Source: Edaphocola aurantiacus
GTDB lineage: Bacteria > Bacteroidota > Bacteroidia > Chitinophagales > Chitinophagaceae
Length of the DNA stretch: 64,000 bases
Direction of reading: 5' to 3'
Assembly (NCBI RefSeq): GCF_019797745.1
Contig: NZ_VOSI01000002.1
Span: forward strand, 744,001 to 808,000
Shown: in pieces, positions 6,996 to 15,482 of the stretch
Position numbering within the stretch: position 1 is the first letter of the stretch
Layout of the letters: the number at the start of each line of letters is the position of its first letter
Notes under the pieces: model-generated
Database searches by the model: none
The model's input: only the letters and a program-made list of their open reading frames with translations
What the model was told of the DNA's origin: nothing
Program-made: the position numbers and the translations under genes

Positions 6996-9912
6996 TTATA
7001 GCCTTCGCTATGGTACAATGAGCCTGGATGACCTGATCGCTGGGATGATGGCCACTGGTCATGATAGTGCCGTACTCACCGATATTAATAATAGTTCTGC
7101 ATCCATTCACTTCATCCAGAAGGGACGGAAGGCAGGGCTAAATATGCTGGCCGGTATGGAACTGCGCCAGGGTGATGAACTTCGGTTTATCGCCATTGCT
7201 AAAAATACCGAAGGATTCCGCGAGATCAACGAGTACCGTACCCATGCCAACCAACATGAGCTATCAATCCCGAAACGCGCCCCCGAGTTCCGCAATGTAT
7301 TTGTCATCTACCCATTTGGTAGTATAGCCGTAAGCCAACTTCGGGATTATGAGTATATCGGCCTACGGCCGTCCGAACGTAATCTGATCGTACTGGAACC
7401 CAAAACCAATTATGAGCGCTATGTCATATTGGCCCCTGTGAGTTATAAATCAGCGGACTATAAGCTACATTGCCAGTTGCGGGCAATTGACCATAATATC
7501 CTGTATTCCCAGCTGGAAAAGAGCCAGGTTGCGCCAAAGGACGAAGTATTTATAACTCGTGTAAAACTACTGGAATTGTACCAGCAGTTCCCGCAGCTTA
7601 TTGCCAATACAAACCGATTGATGGGACAGTGTTCCTTTGATATGGATTTTAAAAAGATCAAGAATAAGGAAACCTTTACCGGTGCACGGTATAGCGATAA
7701 AGAGCTGCTGCTGTTATACACCAGGGACGGATTTATCAATCGATATCAAAAGCATGATAAAATAGCGCAAGAGCGGATTACTAAAGAACTGGAGATCATC
7801 GAGAACTTGAACTTCTCCAGCTACTTTTTAATTACCAATGATATTTGTCGCTACGCAAAGGGACGGAACTTCCATTATGTGGGCCGGGGCAGTGGCGCAA
7901 ACTCCGCGGTTGCCTATTGCCTGGGCATAACCGATGTAGACCCCATTGAGTTAAATCTTCCCTTTGAACGGTTTCTAAATCCGAAGCGGCAATCACCACC
8001 GGATTTTGATATTGATTTCTCATGGAACGAAAGGGATGATATCTATAAATATATTTTTACCAAATACAAAGGACCGCATACCGCATTGATGGGCGCAATG
8101 AGCACGTTCAAGGGAAGAAGCATCCTCCGGGAGTTGGGCAAGATCTATGGCCTGCCCAAAGGCGAAATTGACCGCTTGGTGCATGAGCCGGCAAATATGC
8201 TGAACAAAAATGAGGTGGCCAATATGATCCTGAGTGTATTTAACCGCCTTGAAGATTTTCCCAATCAGCGAACTATCCATGCTTCAGGGGTATTAATTTC
8301 CGAGCAGCCCTTAACCTGCTACTCTGCCCTGGACTATCCGCCGAAGGGATTGCCCACCGTGCAGTACGATATGTATGTGGCCGAAGATATAGGATTTGAA
8401 AAATTCGATATCCTGAGCCAGCGAGGTCTTGGCCATATTAAAGACTGCAGGGACATTGTGCTGCAGAACACAGGCCAGGTGATTAGTACGGAAAGTCCCA
8501 AGCGGTTTTTTAAAGATCCAAAGATTGCCGAGCAGTTGCGCAACGCAAAAACCATAGGCTGTTTTTACATCGAAAGCCCGGCCATGCGCCAGCTGATTAC
8601 CAAGTTAAAGTGTGATGACTACCTGACCCTAGTGGCGGCTTCATCTATTATTCGTCCCGGTGTAGCCAGTTCGGGAATGATGGCAGAATTTATCAAGCGG
8701 CATCATGATCCAAGTCTCGTGCAGTATCCTCACCCGGTATTTAAAGAACAGCTCGAGGAAACCTATGGAGTAATGGTATACCAGGAAGATGTAATGAAAA
8801 TAGCTAATGCCTACGGGGGATTGGATATGGCTGATGCCGATGTACTGCGTAGAATGATGTCGGGTAAATACCGGAGCAAGGATCACCTGGTGCTGATCCA
8901 TGATAAGTATTTTGCCAATTGTAAGGCCAAAGGCTACCCAGAGGAGGTGAGCCGGGAAATATGGCGGCAGATGGAGAGCTTTGCAGGCTACAGTTTCAAT
9001 AAGGCGCATTCAGCCAGCTTTGCGGTTGAAAGCTATCAGAGTCTGTTTTTAAAAACATACTACCCGCTAGAATTTATGGTTTCGGTGCTCAATAATTACG
9101 GGGGCTTTTATAATGCAAAAGTTTATATCAACGAGGCAAAAGTTTCCGGGGCTACTATTTGTCTGCCATGTGTAAATACCTCTGGTTTCCAGGCAATCAT
9201 TCAGGGAAAGGATATTTACCTGGGGTTTGACCGGTTGCTGAATATGAAAGAGGGACTGGCGCACGGGATTGCGCCGGAACGGGAACGTAATGGCGATTAT
9301 ACAGGTCTGGAAAATTTTGTGATACGGACAGGGGCCAGCCTGGAACAGCTCATTATCCTGATACGAGTTGGTGCCTTCCGTTTCCTGGGCATAGGTAAAA
9401 AGGAACTGCTGTGGGAGGCCCATTTACTGCTCAGCACGGACAAAAAGGAGCAGTCCAAGGGGATGGTGCTATTTGAATCGATGAGTCGCAAGCCGGTACT
9501 GCCTAAACTGGAGCATTCTATCCTTGAAGACTATTATGATGAAATTGAGCTGATCGGCTTTGTCGTGTCCGGTAGCTCTTTTGACTTGGCCAGGTCTGAG
9601 TATCGGGGAGAATGCAAAGCGAAGGATTTATTAAAATTTCTAGGAAGAACTATACGGATTGTGGGTGACTTTGTGACGGATAAAACGGTAAAAACCAAAC
9701 ATGGAACTTATATGAAATTTGGGACGTTCTTTGATGAAGACGGAGATTTTTTCGATACGGTGCATTTTCCACCTTCTTTGGAAGCTTATCCGCTAAGGGA
9801 TTGGGGCCTTTACCTGATTGAAGGAAAGGTTGTGGAGGAATTCGGCTGTCCGGCAATAGAGGTTTCCAGGTGTGGGAAAATGCCATTAAAGGCTGATCCG
9901 AGAAGCGTTTGA
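6973..9912 (+). CDS. DnaE-like DNA polymerase III alpha subunit (error-prone type)
   Basis: The 979-residue protein has the C-family order: PHP domain (~1-210), polymerase palm with GRGSGANSAVAY (~305) and catalytic D344/D346 in PPDFDIDF, then fingers, helix-hairpin-helix and OB regions. It is shorter than replicative DnaE (~1160) and closer to DnaE2/ImuC. The first PHP metal-binding His appears to be Asn4 (LNLHSNYS), which argues against PHP exonuclease activity. A strong ribosome binding site (AAGGAGGG) inside the end of the Y-polymerase gene fixes the start. Likely role: translesion extension with the upstream enzyme after DNA damage. Confidence 0.9.
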   Translation: MLLNLHSNYSLRYGTMSLDDLIAGMMATGHDSAVLTDINNSSASIHFIQKGRKAGLNMLAGMELRQGDELRFIAIAKNTEGFREINEYRTHANQHELSIPKRAPEFRNVFVIYPFGSIAVSQLRDYEYIGLRPSERNLIVLEPKTNYERYVILAPVSYKSADYKLHCQLRAIDHNILYSQLEKSQVAPKDEVFITRVKLLELYQQFPQLIANTNRLMGQCSFDMDFKKIKNKETFTGARYSDKELLLLYTRDGFINRYQKHDKIAQERITKELEIIENLNFSSYFLITNDICRYAKGRNFHYVGRGSGANSAVAYCLGITDVDPIELNLPFERFLNPKRQSPPDFDIDFSWNERDDIYKYIFTKYKGPHTALMGAMSTFKGRSILRELGKIYGLPKGEIDRLVHEPANMLNKNEVANMILSVFNRLEDFPNQRTIHASGVLISEQPLTCYSALDYPPKGLPTVQYDMYVAEDIGFEKFDILSQRGLGHIKDCRDIVLQNTGQVISTESPKRFFKDPKIAEQLRNAKTIGCFYIESPAMRQLITKLKCDDYLTLVAASSIIRPGVASSGMMAEFIKRHHDPSLVQYPHPVFKEQLEETYGVMVYQEDVMKIANAYGGLDMADADVLRRMMSGKYRSKDHLVLIHDKYFANCKAKGYPEEVSREIWRQMESFAGYSFNKAHSASFAVESYQSLFLKTYYPLEFMVSVLNNYGGFYNAKVYINEAKVSGATICLPCVNTSGFQAIIQGKDIYLGFDRLLNMKEGLAHGIAPERERNGDYTGLENFVIRTGASLEQLIILIRVGAFRFLGIGKKELLWEAHLLLSTDKKEQSKGMVLFESMSRKPVLPKLEHSILEDYYDEIELIGFVVSGSSFDLARSEYRGECKAKDLLKFLGRTIRIVGDFVTDKTVKTKHGTYMKFGTFFDEDGDFFDTVHFPPSLEAYPLRDWGLYLIEGKVVEEFGCPAIEVSRCGKMPLKADPRSV

Positions 9913-9995
9913 TTTTTTAAAAAATTAAGCACATAATAGAGATTATATTTAAAACGAAGAAAAATCCATATATCTTTAGTTTCAACAACTACATT

Positions 9996-11099
9996 ATGAC
10001 TTTTTTAGAAATTATAAGGCATCCAATAACGGATTTACCAATACAATATACACGGCCGTTTCGTGAAGAGATAAATAGCCGTATTAAATTATTCGGTGAA
10101 ATACTTGATAGTTCAGATAATTTGTGTGACGGAATGAATGATAAAACATTCCATGAGGACTATTTTAAAAAAAATAATAGGATTTTAAGAGATGGAATTC
10201 TTAAGGCTGTGGATGTTTATTATGAAGGTAATCCTAGTGGAGCATATATCACATTAAAAGAAGCACTGGAAAAATCCCATCTCTCTAACTTTCTAGATAA
10301 AAAAAGTGAGCTACCTGCAAATTCCAGTTTATTCAGAATTCGTCCAATTAATTCTAATTATGCACTATCCAAAGAAGAAATGTTTCATATTCCATTTGAA
10401 TTGAGGACGAAGGTAAATACTCAGCGGTACAGTATCCCAGGGTTACCATCCTTATATTTATCCAATTCTATTTATGTTGCTTGGGAAGAACTTAAGCGTC
10501 CAGGAATTAGCGAAATCCAAGCGGCTAGAATTGTAAATAACAATTCGTTGAATCTTTTAGATTTAACGTCCGATATTTTTTCAAAGAATGATCATTTGGA
10601 GAATAACTTCTCTTACAGTTGGAGTTTGCTTTATAAAGTAATGGTATGGCCTCTAATAGCAGCATGTTCCTTTAAAGTCAAAAATCCTTTAGATTCCTTT
10701 AAGCCGGAGTATATCATTCCACAACTTCTTTTACAATGGGTAAATAAGAGTTTTATATACGGCATCAAATATTCCTCAACCCATATTAACAGAAAAGAAG
10801 ATAATCATGATGGATACTTTTACAATGTAGTAATTCCAGTACGGACATTTAATAAGGAAGAAGGACATTGCTCACAATTACTTGCAGCATTTCGATCCAC
10901 CCAAGTACTTCCGCTCCAAATAAGGCAGTTTGTTACGGTATCTGATAGGCTCGCCCACCAGCCATCAATACAATCTAATGTAAATCCAGATATTTCAGGA
11001 ATTGAATTAATAAAAGGCTATATACAGCCCTATTCGTCAACAATTTTTGGAATGTTAGAACATAATTTGCATGGAATAGAAACAGCTAACTTTGACTGA
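9996..11099 (+). CDS. RES-domain protein, probable NAD-targeting effector
   Basis: In this 367-residue protein, residues ~1-110 form an N-terminal helical domain and ~118-290 a RES domain. Visible RES features are FRIRP (R124/R126), RYSIPGLPSLYLS (154-166), E174 and the late YGIKYSS. RES toxins degrade NAD+ and normally pair with an Xre/MbcA-type antitoxin; no such antitoxin is next door. Instead the partner, 39 bp downstream, is a DUF4365 nuclease-like protein. The pair is visibly AT-richer than the polymerase genes before it, which suggests separate acquisition. N-terminally extended RES proteins occur in conflict systems; an abortive-infection role is inference. Confidence 0.75.
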   Translation: MTFLEIIRHPITDLPIQYTRPFREEINSRIKLFGEILDSSDNLCDGMNDKTFHEDYFKKNNRILRDGILKAVDVYYEGNPSGAYITLKEALEKSHLSNFLDKKSELPANSSLFRIRPINSNYALSKEEMFHIPFELRTKVNTQRYSIPGLPSLYLSNSIYVAWEELKRPGISEIQAARIVNNNSLNLLDLTSDIFSKNDHLENNFSYSWSLLYKVMVWPLIAACSFKVKNPLDSFKPEYIIPQLLLQWVNKSFIYGIKYSSTHINRKEDNHDGYFYNVVIPVRTFNKEEGHCSQLLAAFRSTQVLPLQIRQFVTVSDRLAHQPSIQSNVNPDISGIELIKGYIQPYSSTIFGMLEHNLHGIETANFD

Positions 11100-11138
11100 G
11101 TATAGTAGAAGTAATTTTAAATTCTAAAGAAAGAAAAA

Positions 11139-11990
11139 ATGAGAACTTTTCAGCATATAATAGATACAAAAGCGGTTAAACAAGTTTTAAATAATATTCC
11201 AGAGCACTGCGTAATCAGGGAATTGACTGAGCGAGATTACGGAATAGATCTAATGTTAGAAATATTTACAGAGGATGGGGAAAATAGTCAAGGCCATCAA
11301 AATTATTCAGGCACTGGACATATCTGTTACTTCCAAGTAAAAGGAACTGAAACTCCTTTGGAGATTAAGAATGAGACAATCACATATCAAATTGAAAAAA
11401 AAGCGCTACTGTATATTGAGAAATTTGCGACTCCATTTATTTTATTAAGGGTATGCACGGCAAAAGGACATGAGCGAATTGCATTTATCTGGCTACAGAG
11501 ATATATAGCCGATGTTTTAGATTTTGACCGACCCAATTGGAGAAATGTAGATCAAGATTCATTTTCAATAAAGATTCCTGCTGGTAATACATTATCTAGA
11601 TTTAGTAAGATAGAACAGATTGCTGCTAGAATAAAATATTTGGAAGAACTTGCTGACTTCTTTGAGATTTGGGATGAATTAAAGATCTTTTTTTCTAATT
11701 GTATCATCAACTCAACATTGGATCCCCAATACTTTGCACATATAAGGAAAAAGTTAAGCCGTATCTGTAACTTACATACCTTATTCAAATATAATTATTG
11801 CTGCATTGATGAAAACTCAATTGTAGAATTAAGGGAATATATAAATGAAATTGAAAGAGGTTTAAAAAAACCAAATGATATGGAAGATTTTCCAGAATAT
11901 CACAATTTGGACCTTTTAGCATCAAGTACATTTTCGATAAAATTTATTGAAAATCTTACTGCGGAAAATGATAGTGATACTGTCTATTAG
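11139..11990 (+). CDS. DUF4365-domain protein, partner of the RES protein
   Basis: The 283-residue protein has a DUF4365 PD-(D/E)XK-like core at ~10-150 with candidate residues E31, D37 (DYGID), E41 and Q66-V-K68. The C-terminal ~130 residues are helical and unassigned. It follows the RES gene by 39 bp on the same strand with equally low GC, so the two look like one transcription unit. It could sense or cut foreign DNA, or restrain the RES protein; the sequence cannot decide between these. Confidence 0.7.
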   Translation: MRTFQHIIDTKAVKQVLNNIPEHCVIRELTERDYGIDLMLEIFTEDGENSQGHQNYSGTGHICYFQVKGTETPLEIKNETITYQIEKKALLYIEKFATPFILLRVCTAKGHERIAFIWLQRYIADVLDFDRPNWRNVDQDSFSIKIPAGNTLSRFSKIEQIAARIKYLEELADFFEIWDELKIFFSNCIINSTLDPQYFAHIRKKLSRICNLHTLFKYNYCCIDENSIVELREYINEIERGLKKPNDMEDFPEYHNLDLLASSTFSIKFIENLTAENDSDTVY

Positions 11991-12045
11991 AAAATTGTAA
12001 TTTAAATCCAATCCAATAAGCATAATCCATTAAAAAAGAATAGTA

Positions 12046-12873
12046 TTATACATCATAAACTAATTCCGGAACTTCTGCGTAAACAAATGCTTTACCGGGA
12101 GTTCCAGTTGTTTTAAAGTCCTTTTCTATCGTATAAGCTTCCATTTCTTTTGCGCTGATCTGGTAGGTAGCGAGTTCAGTAATACGCTCTTCTGAAAGAT
12201 CGCCCATTATCCATTCCCAGGCCAGTTCATCAGGGAGCATGGTGGGCATCCTGTTTTTGGAATTATGGATCTGTCTCATTAATGAGTTGGCTTCTGTAGT
12301 TACCAGAGCAACAGTGTCTACCGTTTCTCCGGTATCCTTGTCCGTCCAGTTCTGCCAGATCGCAGCAATAAAGAAATACTCTTTATCCTTTAATCCAATA
12401 TGGTATGGATACTTTTTAGCCGTTTTTAGCGGTTCTCCTGTCCGTTTATTAGTAGGATAAATATGTTGCCATTCATAGAACTCAGAAGATAGGATAAGGC
12501 AGCGTCTTTCCAAAGCAGCTTTCCGAAACATTTTCTCCTTTCCTGTACTTGGGTCTACATATAGCAGTTCTTCACCTTTTGCATTTAAGGTAGTGTACGG
12601 TTGATGCCATTTCCCAGTACCATCTTTGTAGCCAAACCGCATCTTACCCACGGCATCCCTGTTTTTAGTATATGGTGGAATAAAGCCCCATTCCATCTGG
12701 ACAATATCGAAGTTACATTTATCGGCAGTGGGTTTGATCACTGCAATATTGCCATAACTGAAACCATCATGGATGTCCTTATCCAGGAAGTCATAGTTTA
12801 CGACCGCTTTTTCCAGATCCATAAGGCGGATAAATTCCGCACGGCTAACTTTTTGTCCGTTATAATAACACAT
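12046..12873 (-). CDS. SRAP-domain protein (YedK/HMCES family)
   Basis: This 275-residue SOS-response-associated peptidase family member keeps the catalytic Cys2 exposed after Met removal, the CLILSSEFYEW motif and IHNSKNRMPTMLP. The family forms a covalent thiazolidine crosslink with abasic sites in single-stranded DNA and protects them. It is the last gene of a short minus-strand unit with 12877-13119 (3-bp gap). Its closeness to the SOS polymerase cassette fits a shared DNA-damage role, though no full operator palindrome is seen upstream. Confidence 0.92.
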   Translation of the reverse strand: MCYYNGQKVSRAEFIRLMDLEKAVVNYDFLDKDIHDGFSYGNIAVIKPTADKCNFDIVQMEWGFIPPYTKNRDAVGKMRFGYKDGTGKWHQPYTTLNAKGEELLYVDPSTGKEKMFRKAALERRCLILSSEFYEWQHIYPTNKRTGEPLKTAKKYPYHIGLKDKEYFFIAAIWQNWTDKDTGETVDTVALVTTEANSLMRQIHNSKNRMPTMLPDELAWEWIMGDLSEERITELATYQISAKEMEAYTIEKDFKTTGTPGKAFVYAEVPELVYDV

Positions 12874-12876
12874 AAA

Positions 12877-13119
12877 CTATTCTCCTTTAAAATGAGCTTC
12901 TATAATCGCTCCAATACCTTCTGTTTCTTTTCGCCCCGGCGGTATACTCGTCCAAATCATCCCGGCATAGCTTTTCATTCGGGTAAGCACGAGAGGTTTC
13001 CTTTTATCGCTAAACGAAATATAGAACACCCTGTCTGAACCAACTTCTGCCTCCCTAATGTGTAACCTAATCCCTTCATCCCGCCATTCAAAATCCTCTA
13101 AGCGAAATAAATTGCTCAT
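12877..13119 (-). CDS. Unknown 80-residue protein upstream of the SRAP gene
   Basis: The start is set at ATG 13119, preceded by AGAGGA, giving MSNLFRLEDFEW; an open frame continues upstream to 13278 but overlaps the next gene and lacks a binding site. The protein is small, soluble and charged, ending 3 bp before the SRAP start, so translation is probably coupled. I recognise no family. A single TGTTCA half-site resembling the SOS operator lies 38 bp before its start (13157-13162). Confidence 0.65.
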   Translation of the reverse strand: MSNLFRLEDFEWRDEGIRLHIREAEVGSDRVFYISFSDKRKPLVLTRMKSYAGMIWTSIPPGRKETEGIGAIIEAHFKGE

Positions 13120-13216
13120 TAAAATTCCTCTATTAAAATTACGAAAAATATTATTTTGTTCATCTTTGGTTATCAATTCGCGGGCTTTACAACAGTATTT
13201 CCGTACGTCAAAACAA

Positions 13217-13459
13217 TCATGCTTCCCTAGGATTAAAATAGACCACCCTGAGCAAAAATAAATACTCCTGGTAGTCATTATAATTTTCCAGGGCTACATG
13301 TATATCTATAAGTTCATCTTCCCAAAGTGGCGTTTGGTGCATTTTATCGAGCAAGGATGAATAGGATTGCTTTAATGGGACGAAATAATCCTTTTTCCGG
13401 TCACGGTACAATACCTTATATCCCTTTTTTTGAAGTGCTTGAAGTTGTAAGTAATCCAT
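13217..13459 (-). CDS. Unknown 80-residue protein
   Basis: This small minus-strand gene begins MDYLQLQALQKKGYKVLYRD and continues with aromatic/charged sequence and no membrane segment. It lies about 100 bp upstream of the 12877-13119 gene on the same strand and may belong to the SRAP unit. Function unknown. Confidence 0.55.
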   Translation of the reverse strand: MDYLQLQALQKKGYKVLYRDRKKDYFVPLKQSYSSLLDKMHQTPLWEDELIDIHVALENYNDYQEYLFLLRVVYFNPREA

Positions 13460-13508
13460 ACGAAATGCCCCAGTCTTACCATAACAATTTTAGCCCTATA
13501 TGGTTTTT

Positions 13509-13551
13509 TAAAAAAAAAATGTGGTGATCTATTTTTAAATAGATCACCACA
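13509..13551 (-). terminator. Strong intrinsic terminator for the gene at 13595-14308
   Basis: A perfect 15-bp stem (13520-13534 with 13537-13551) is followed, reading leftward, by a run of ten A on the plus strand, which gives a U-run in the minus-strand RNA. It separates the 13595-14308 gene from the SRAP unit. Confidence 0.8.
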
Positions 13552-13594
13552 AAGATTATATTTGGTAGACAAATATTTAATAACGAGAAATTGT

Positions 13595-14308
13595 TTAGAA
13601 ACCAAAAAATTTGGTATCTATTCCAATCCCAAAACCTGCCCAATATTTGCCATTATTATCCCATTTTTTTCCTGCATCATCCAATCCCCAGTCAAACCCA
13701 ATAGGGACAAGGGCAAAGGTTAAGGACTTATAAGTATAAGTCGCAGCAAAAGACGTTGATAGCATTACCGCTGTGTAAGATTTGTCTGTGTTATTGAAAT
13801 AGCCCCCTGTATTTTTGTCGTTTAATGTTTCGGCCATTGGGGAAATAAGTAGCCCCAGTGCGAACTTGTGTTTGCTTGTAGTATTGTTTAACCAATATCT
13901 GGTCTTTTCGTAAACATAAAATGGCAGATATACCCCAATATTTTTCAAATCAGCTTGGGCGGTGACCCTACCGTCATCATTTCTTTTTCTGATCTTGAAT
14001 GGAACCGTTAAGAAAGAAACAGATTTCAAAGAACCCAATAACCATTGGTGTCTCGATTGGGAAACAAAACCGTATTGGTCAAGGCCCGCTTCATAATATT
14101 TAATTTTATTATCCGCATAATCGAGTACTTTGAACTTAAGCAGCGCTGTTTGATTTACAGTGTCTTTAATTATTTGTTCTGTACTGATGATGTAAAGTTT
14201 CCTGGCTGCTTCAAATTCAGATTTGGACATCAGGATTTCATGGTTTTTCTGAGCAAATGAACTACAAATGCTTGCTAGCAGAAAGATAATTGTAGATATG
14301 GTTCTCAT
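13595..14308 (-). CDS. Exported protein, probable outer-membrane beta-barrel
   Basis: The start is placed at ATG 14308 (MRTISTIIFLLASICSSFAQ), which gives a clean signal peptide; a longer open frame reaches 14359 without adding protein-like sequence. The mature ~215 residues are rich in alternating Tyr/Phe strands and end in phenylalanine (GIDTKFFGF), typical of outer-membrane barrels. I recognise no named family. The single-gene unit has its own terminator. Whether it belongs to the neighbouring defence-like operon is unclear, since 118 bp separate them. Confidence 0.6.
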   Translation of the reverse strand: MRTISTIIFLLASICSSFAQKNHEILMSKSEFEAARKLYIISTEQIIKDTVNQTALLKFKVLDYADNKIKYYEAGLDQYGFVSQSRHQWLLGSLKSVSFLTVPFKIRKRNDDGRVTAQADLKNIGVYLPFYVYEKTRYWLNNTTSKHKFALGLLISPMAETLNDKNTGGYFNNTDKSYTAVMLSTSFAATYTYKSLTFALVPIGFDWGLDDAGKKWDNNGKYWAGFGIGIDTKFFGF

Positions 14309-14426
14309 AATATAAGATTTTGGCTGAGATAAATATAATAACCAAAATTTATAATTCATATTAATGGGTATTATTAAATATGATTAATTTGAGTTTTTCA
14401 ATTTGATTTACTGATTGAATATATAT

Positions 14427-15482
14427 TTATTCCTTTAAAAATGCTGTATATTGTTGGCTTCTTGCAAGAATTGGAGCAATTTCAGATAGGTAAGACTGCT
14501 CATCTTTTAACCACCTTTTGATAACCTTAATATACTTTTTTTGATCACTACTAATTTCTTCCCGCATTTGATCGAGTTGTAGTCTTCTTAAACTGCCAGC
14601 AAGGTCTAATTGCTTTTGTTCCAAATCAGTCAACTTTCCCTCTTGGAACAGTTGATATGCACTATAAGAGGAAAGAATTTTTTTTGTGATTGTAACCAGC
14701 ACATCAATTAGCTTTGAATAGGTGATTAAGCTACTTTTTTGCGTTCCTAGAAACTTATTGAAACTTGATTCACCGTTTAAAATGGGATAAATACCTGAGA
14801 ATTGGTTTTTTAGTGGAGAAAAGTAAGGAATGTCAAATGGAAATAGCTTTAACCATTTTTCATATTGGTTTATGAGAATATTTAAATCTGCCTGTTTTAC
14901 TTCAGTATTTGGTTCAGAATAACCTTCAAGATAGTTAAGTATTGTTGTCATTCTATCCTTAGGATACTGAACTTTTCCCGAATTATTTTTAATAATCCAT
15001 TTTGAGAATACCAGATAGTCTTCCAGGCCTAATGGTGGCCCAAACCCTGCCGGAAACTGTCCGAAAGAATAAATGCAGTATTCTATAAACTGAGTTATTT
15101 CTTCATACCAGTCATCAACATTTACTTTATTCAAAATCTGATATTCTGTAAAATGAACTGCTTTGGCGGTATGAAGGGGTAAGCCCATATAATTTAATTT
15201 ATCAAACCATGCCTGGCCCTCCAGTTTTGCATGCTGTGCACAACATTTAGGAAATATGGAGATATGCTGTTGTACATCTTCAACAATCCGCTCGTGAACC
15301 GTGCAGCAGTATGGAAAACCTTCGGGTTCTTTATATTCCTGATCAGGGCTATTGATTACGTTATACCGTATTTCAAAGTCCGTGTGCTCCAGGAAAGCAA
15401 TATTTGTATGTTGATGATTCAGTTGTTTAAATACCCGGGCCATTGCCAGTGGGTTTGTAAGGTGTATATTTCTAGTGCTCAT
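14427..15482 (-). CDS. Unknown 351-residue protein with two CCxxH motifs
   Basis: The start at ATG 15482 (MSTRNIHLTN) overlaps the end of the upstream nuclease gene by 11 bp. A longer open frame to 15584 runs inside that gene and is rejected. The N-terminal part carries C59-C60-x2-H63 and C80-C81-x2-H84, two identical CCxxH units 16 residues apart, which may bind zinc or an iron-sulfur cofactor. The middle is aromatic-rich and the last ~120 residues are helical and charged. I recognise no family. Translational overlap with the nuclease strongly suggests that the two act together. Confidence 0.65.
   Translation of the reverse strand: MSTRNIHLTNPLAMARVFKQLNHQHTNIAFLEHTDFEIRYNVINSPDQEYKEPEGFPYCCTVHERIVEDVQQHISIFPKCCAQHAKLEGQAWFDKLNYMGLPLHTAKAVHFTEYQILNKVNVDDWYEEITQFIEYCIYSFGQFPAGFGPPLGLEDYLVFSKWIIKNNSGKVQYPKDRMTTILNYLEGYSEPNTEVKQADLNILINQYEKWLKLFPFDIPYFSPLKNQFSGIYPILNGESSFNKFLGTQKSSLITYSKLIDVLVTITKKILSSYSAYQLFQEGKLTDLEQKQLDLAGSLRRLQLDQMREEISSDQKKYIKVIKRWLKDEQSYLSEIAPILARSQQYTAFLKE

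Noticed and set aside
9996-11990. Classical RES-Xre toxin-antitoxin pair
   Set aside because: The partner gene has a nuclease-like DUF4365 core and no helix-turn-helix of the Xre/MbcA type.
13119-13278. N-terminal extension of the 80-residue gene upstream of SRAP
   Set aside because: It overlaps the next gene, lacks a ribosome binding site, and reads as random sequence; ATG 13119 has AGAGGA just before it.
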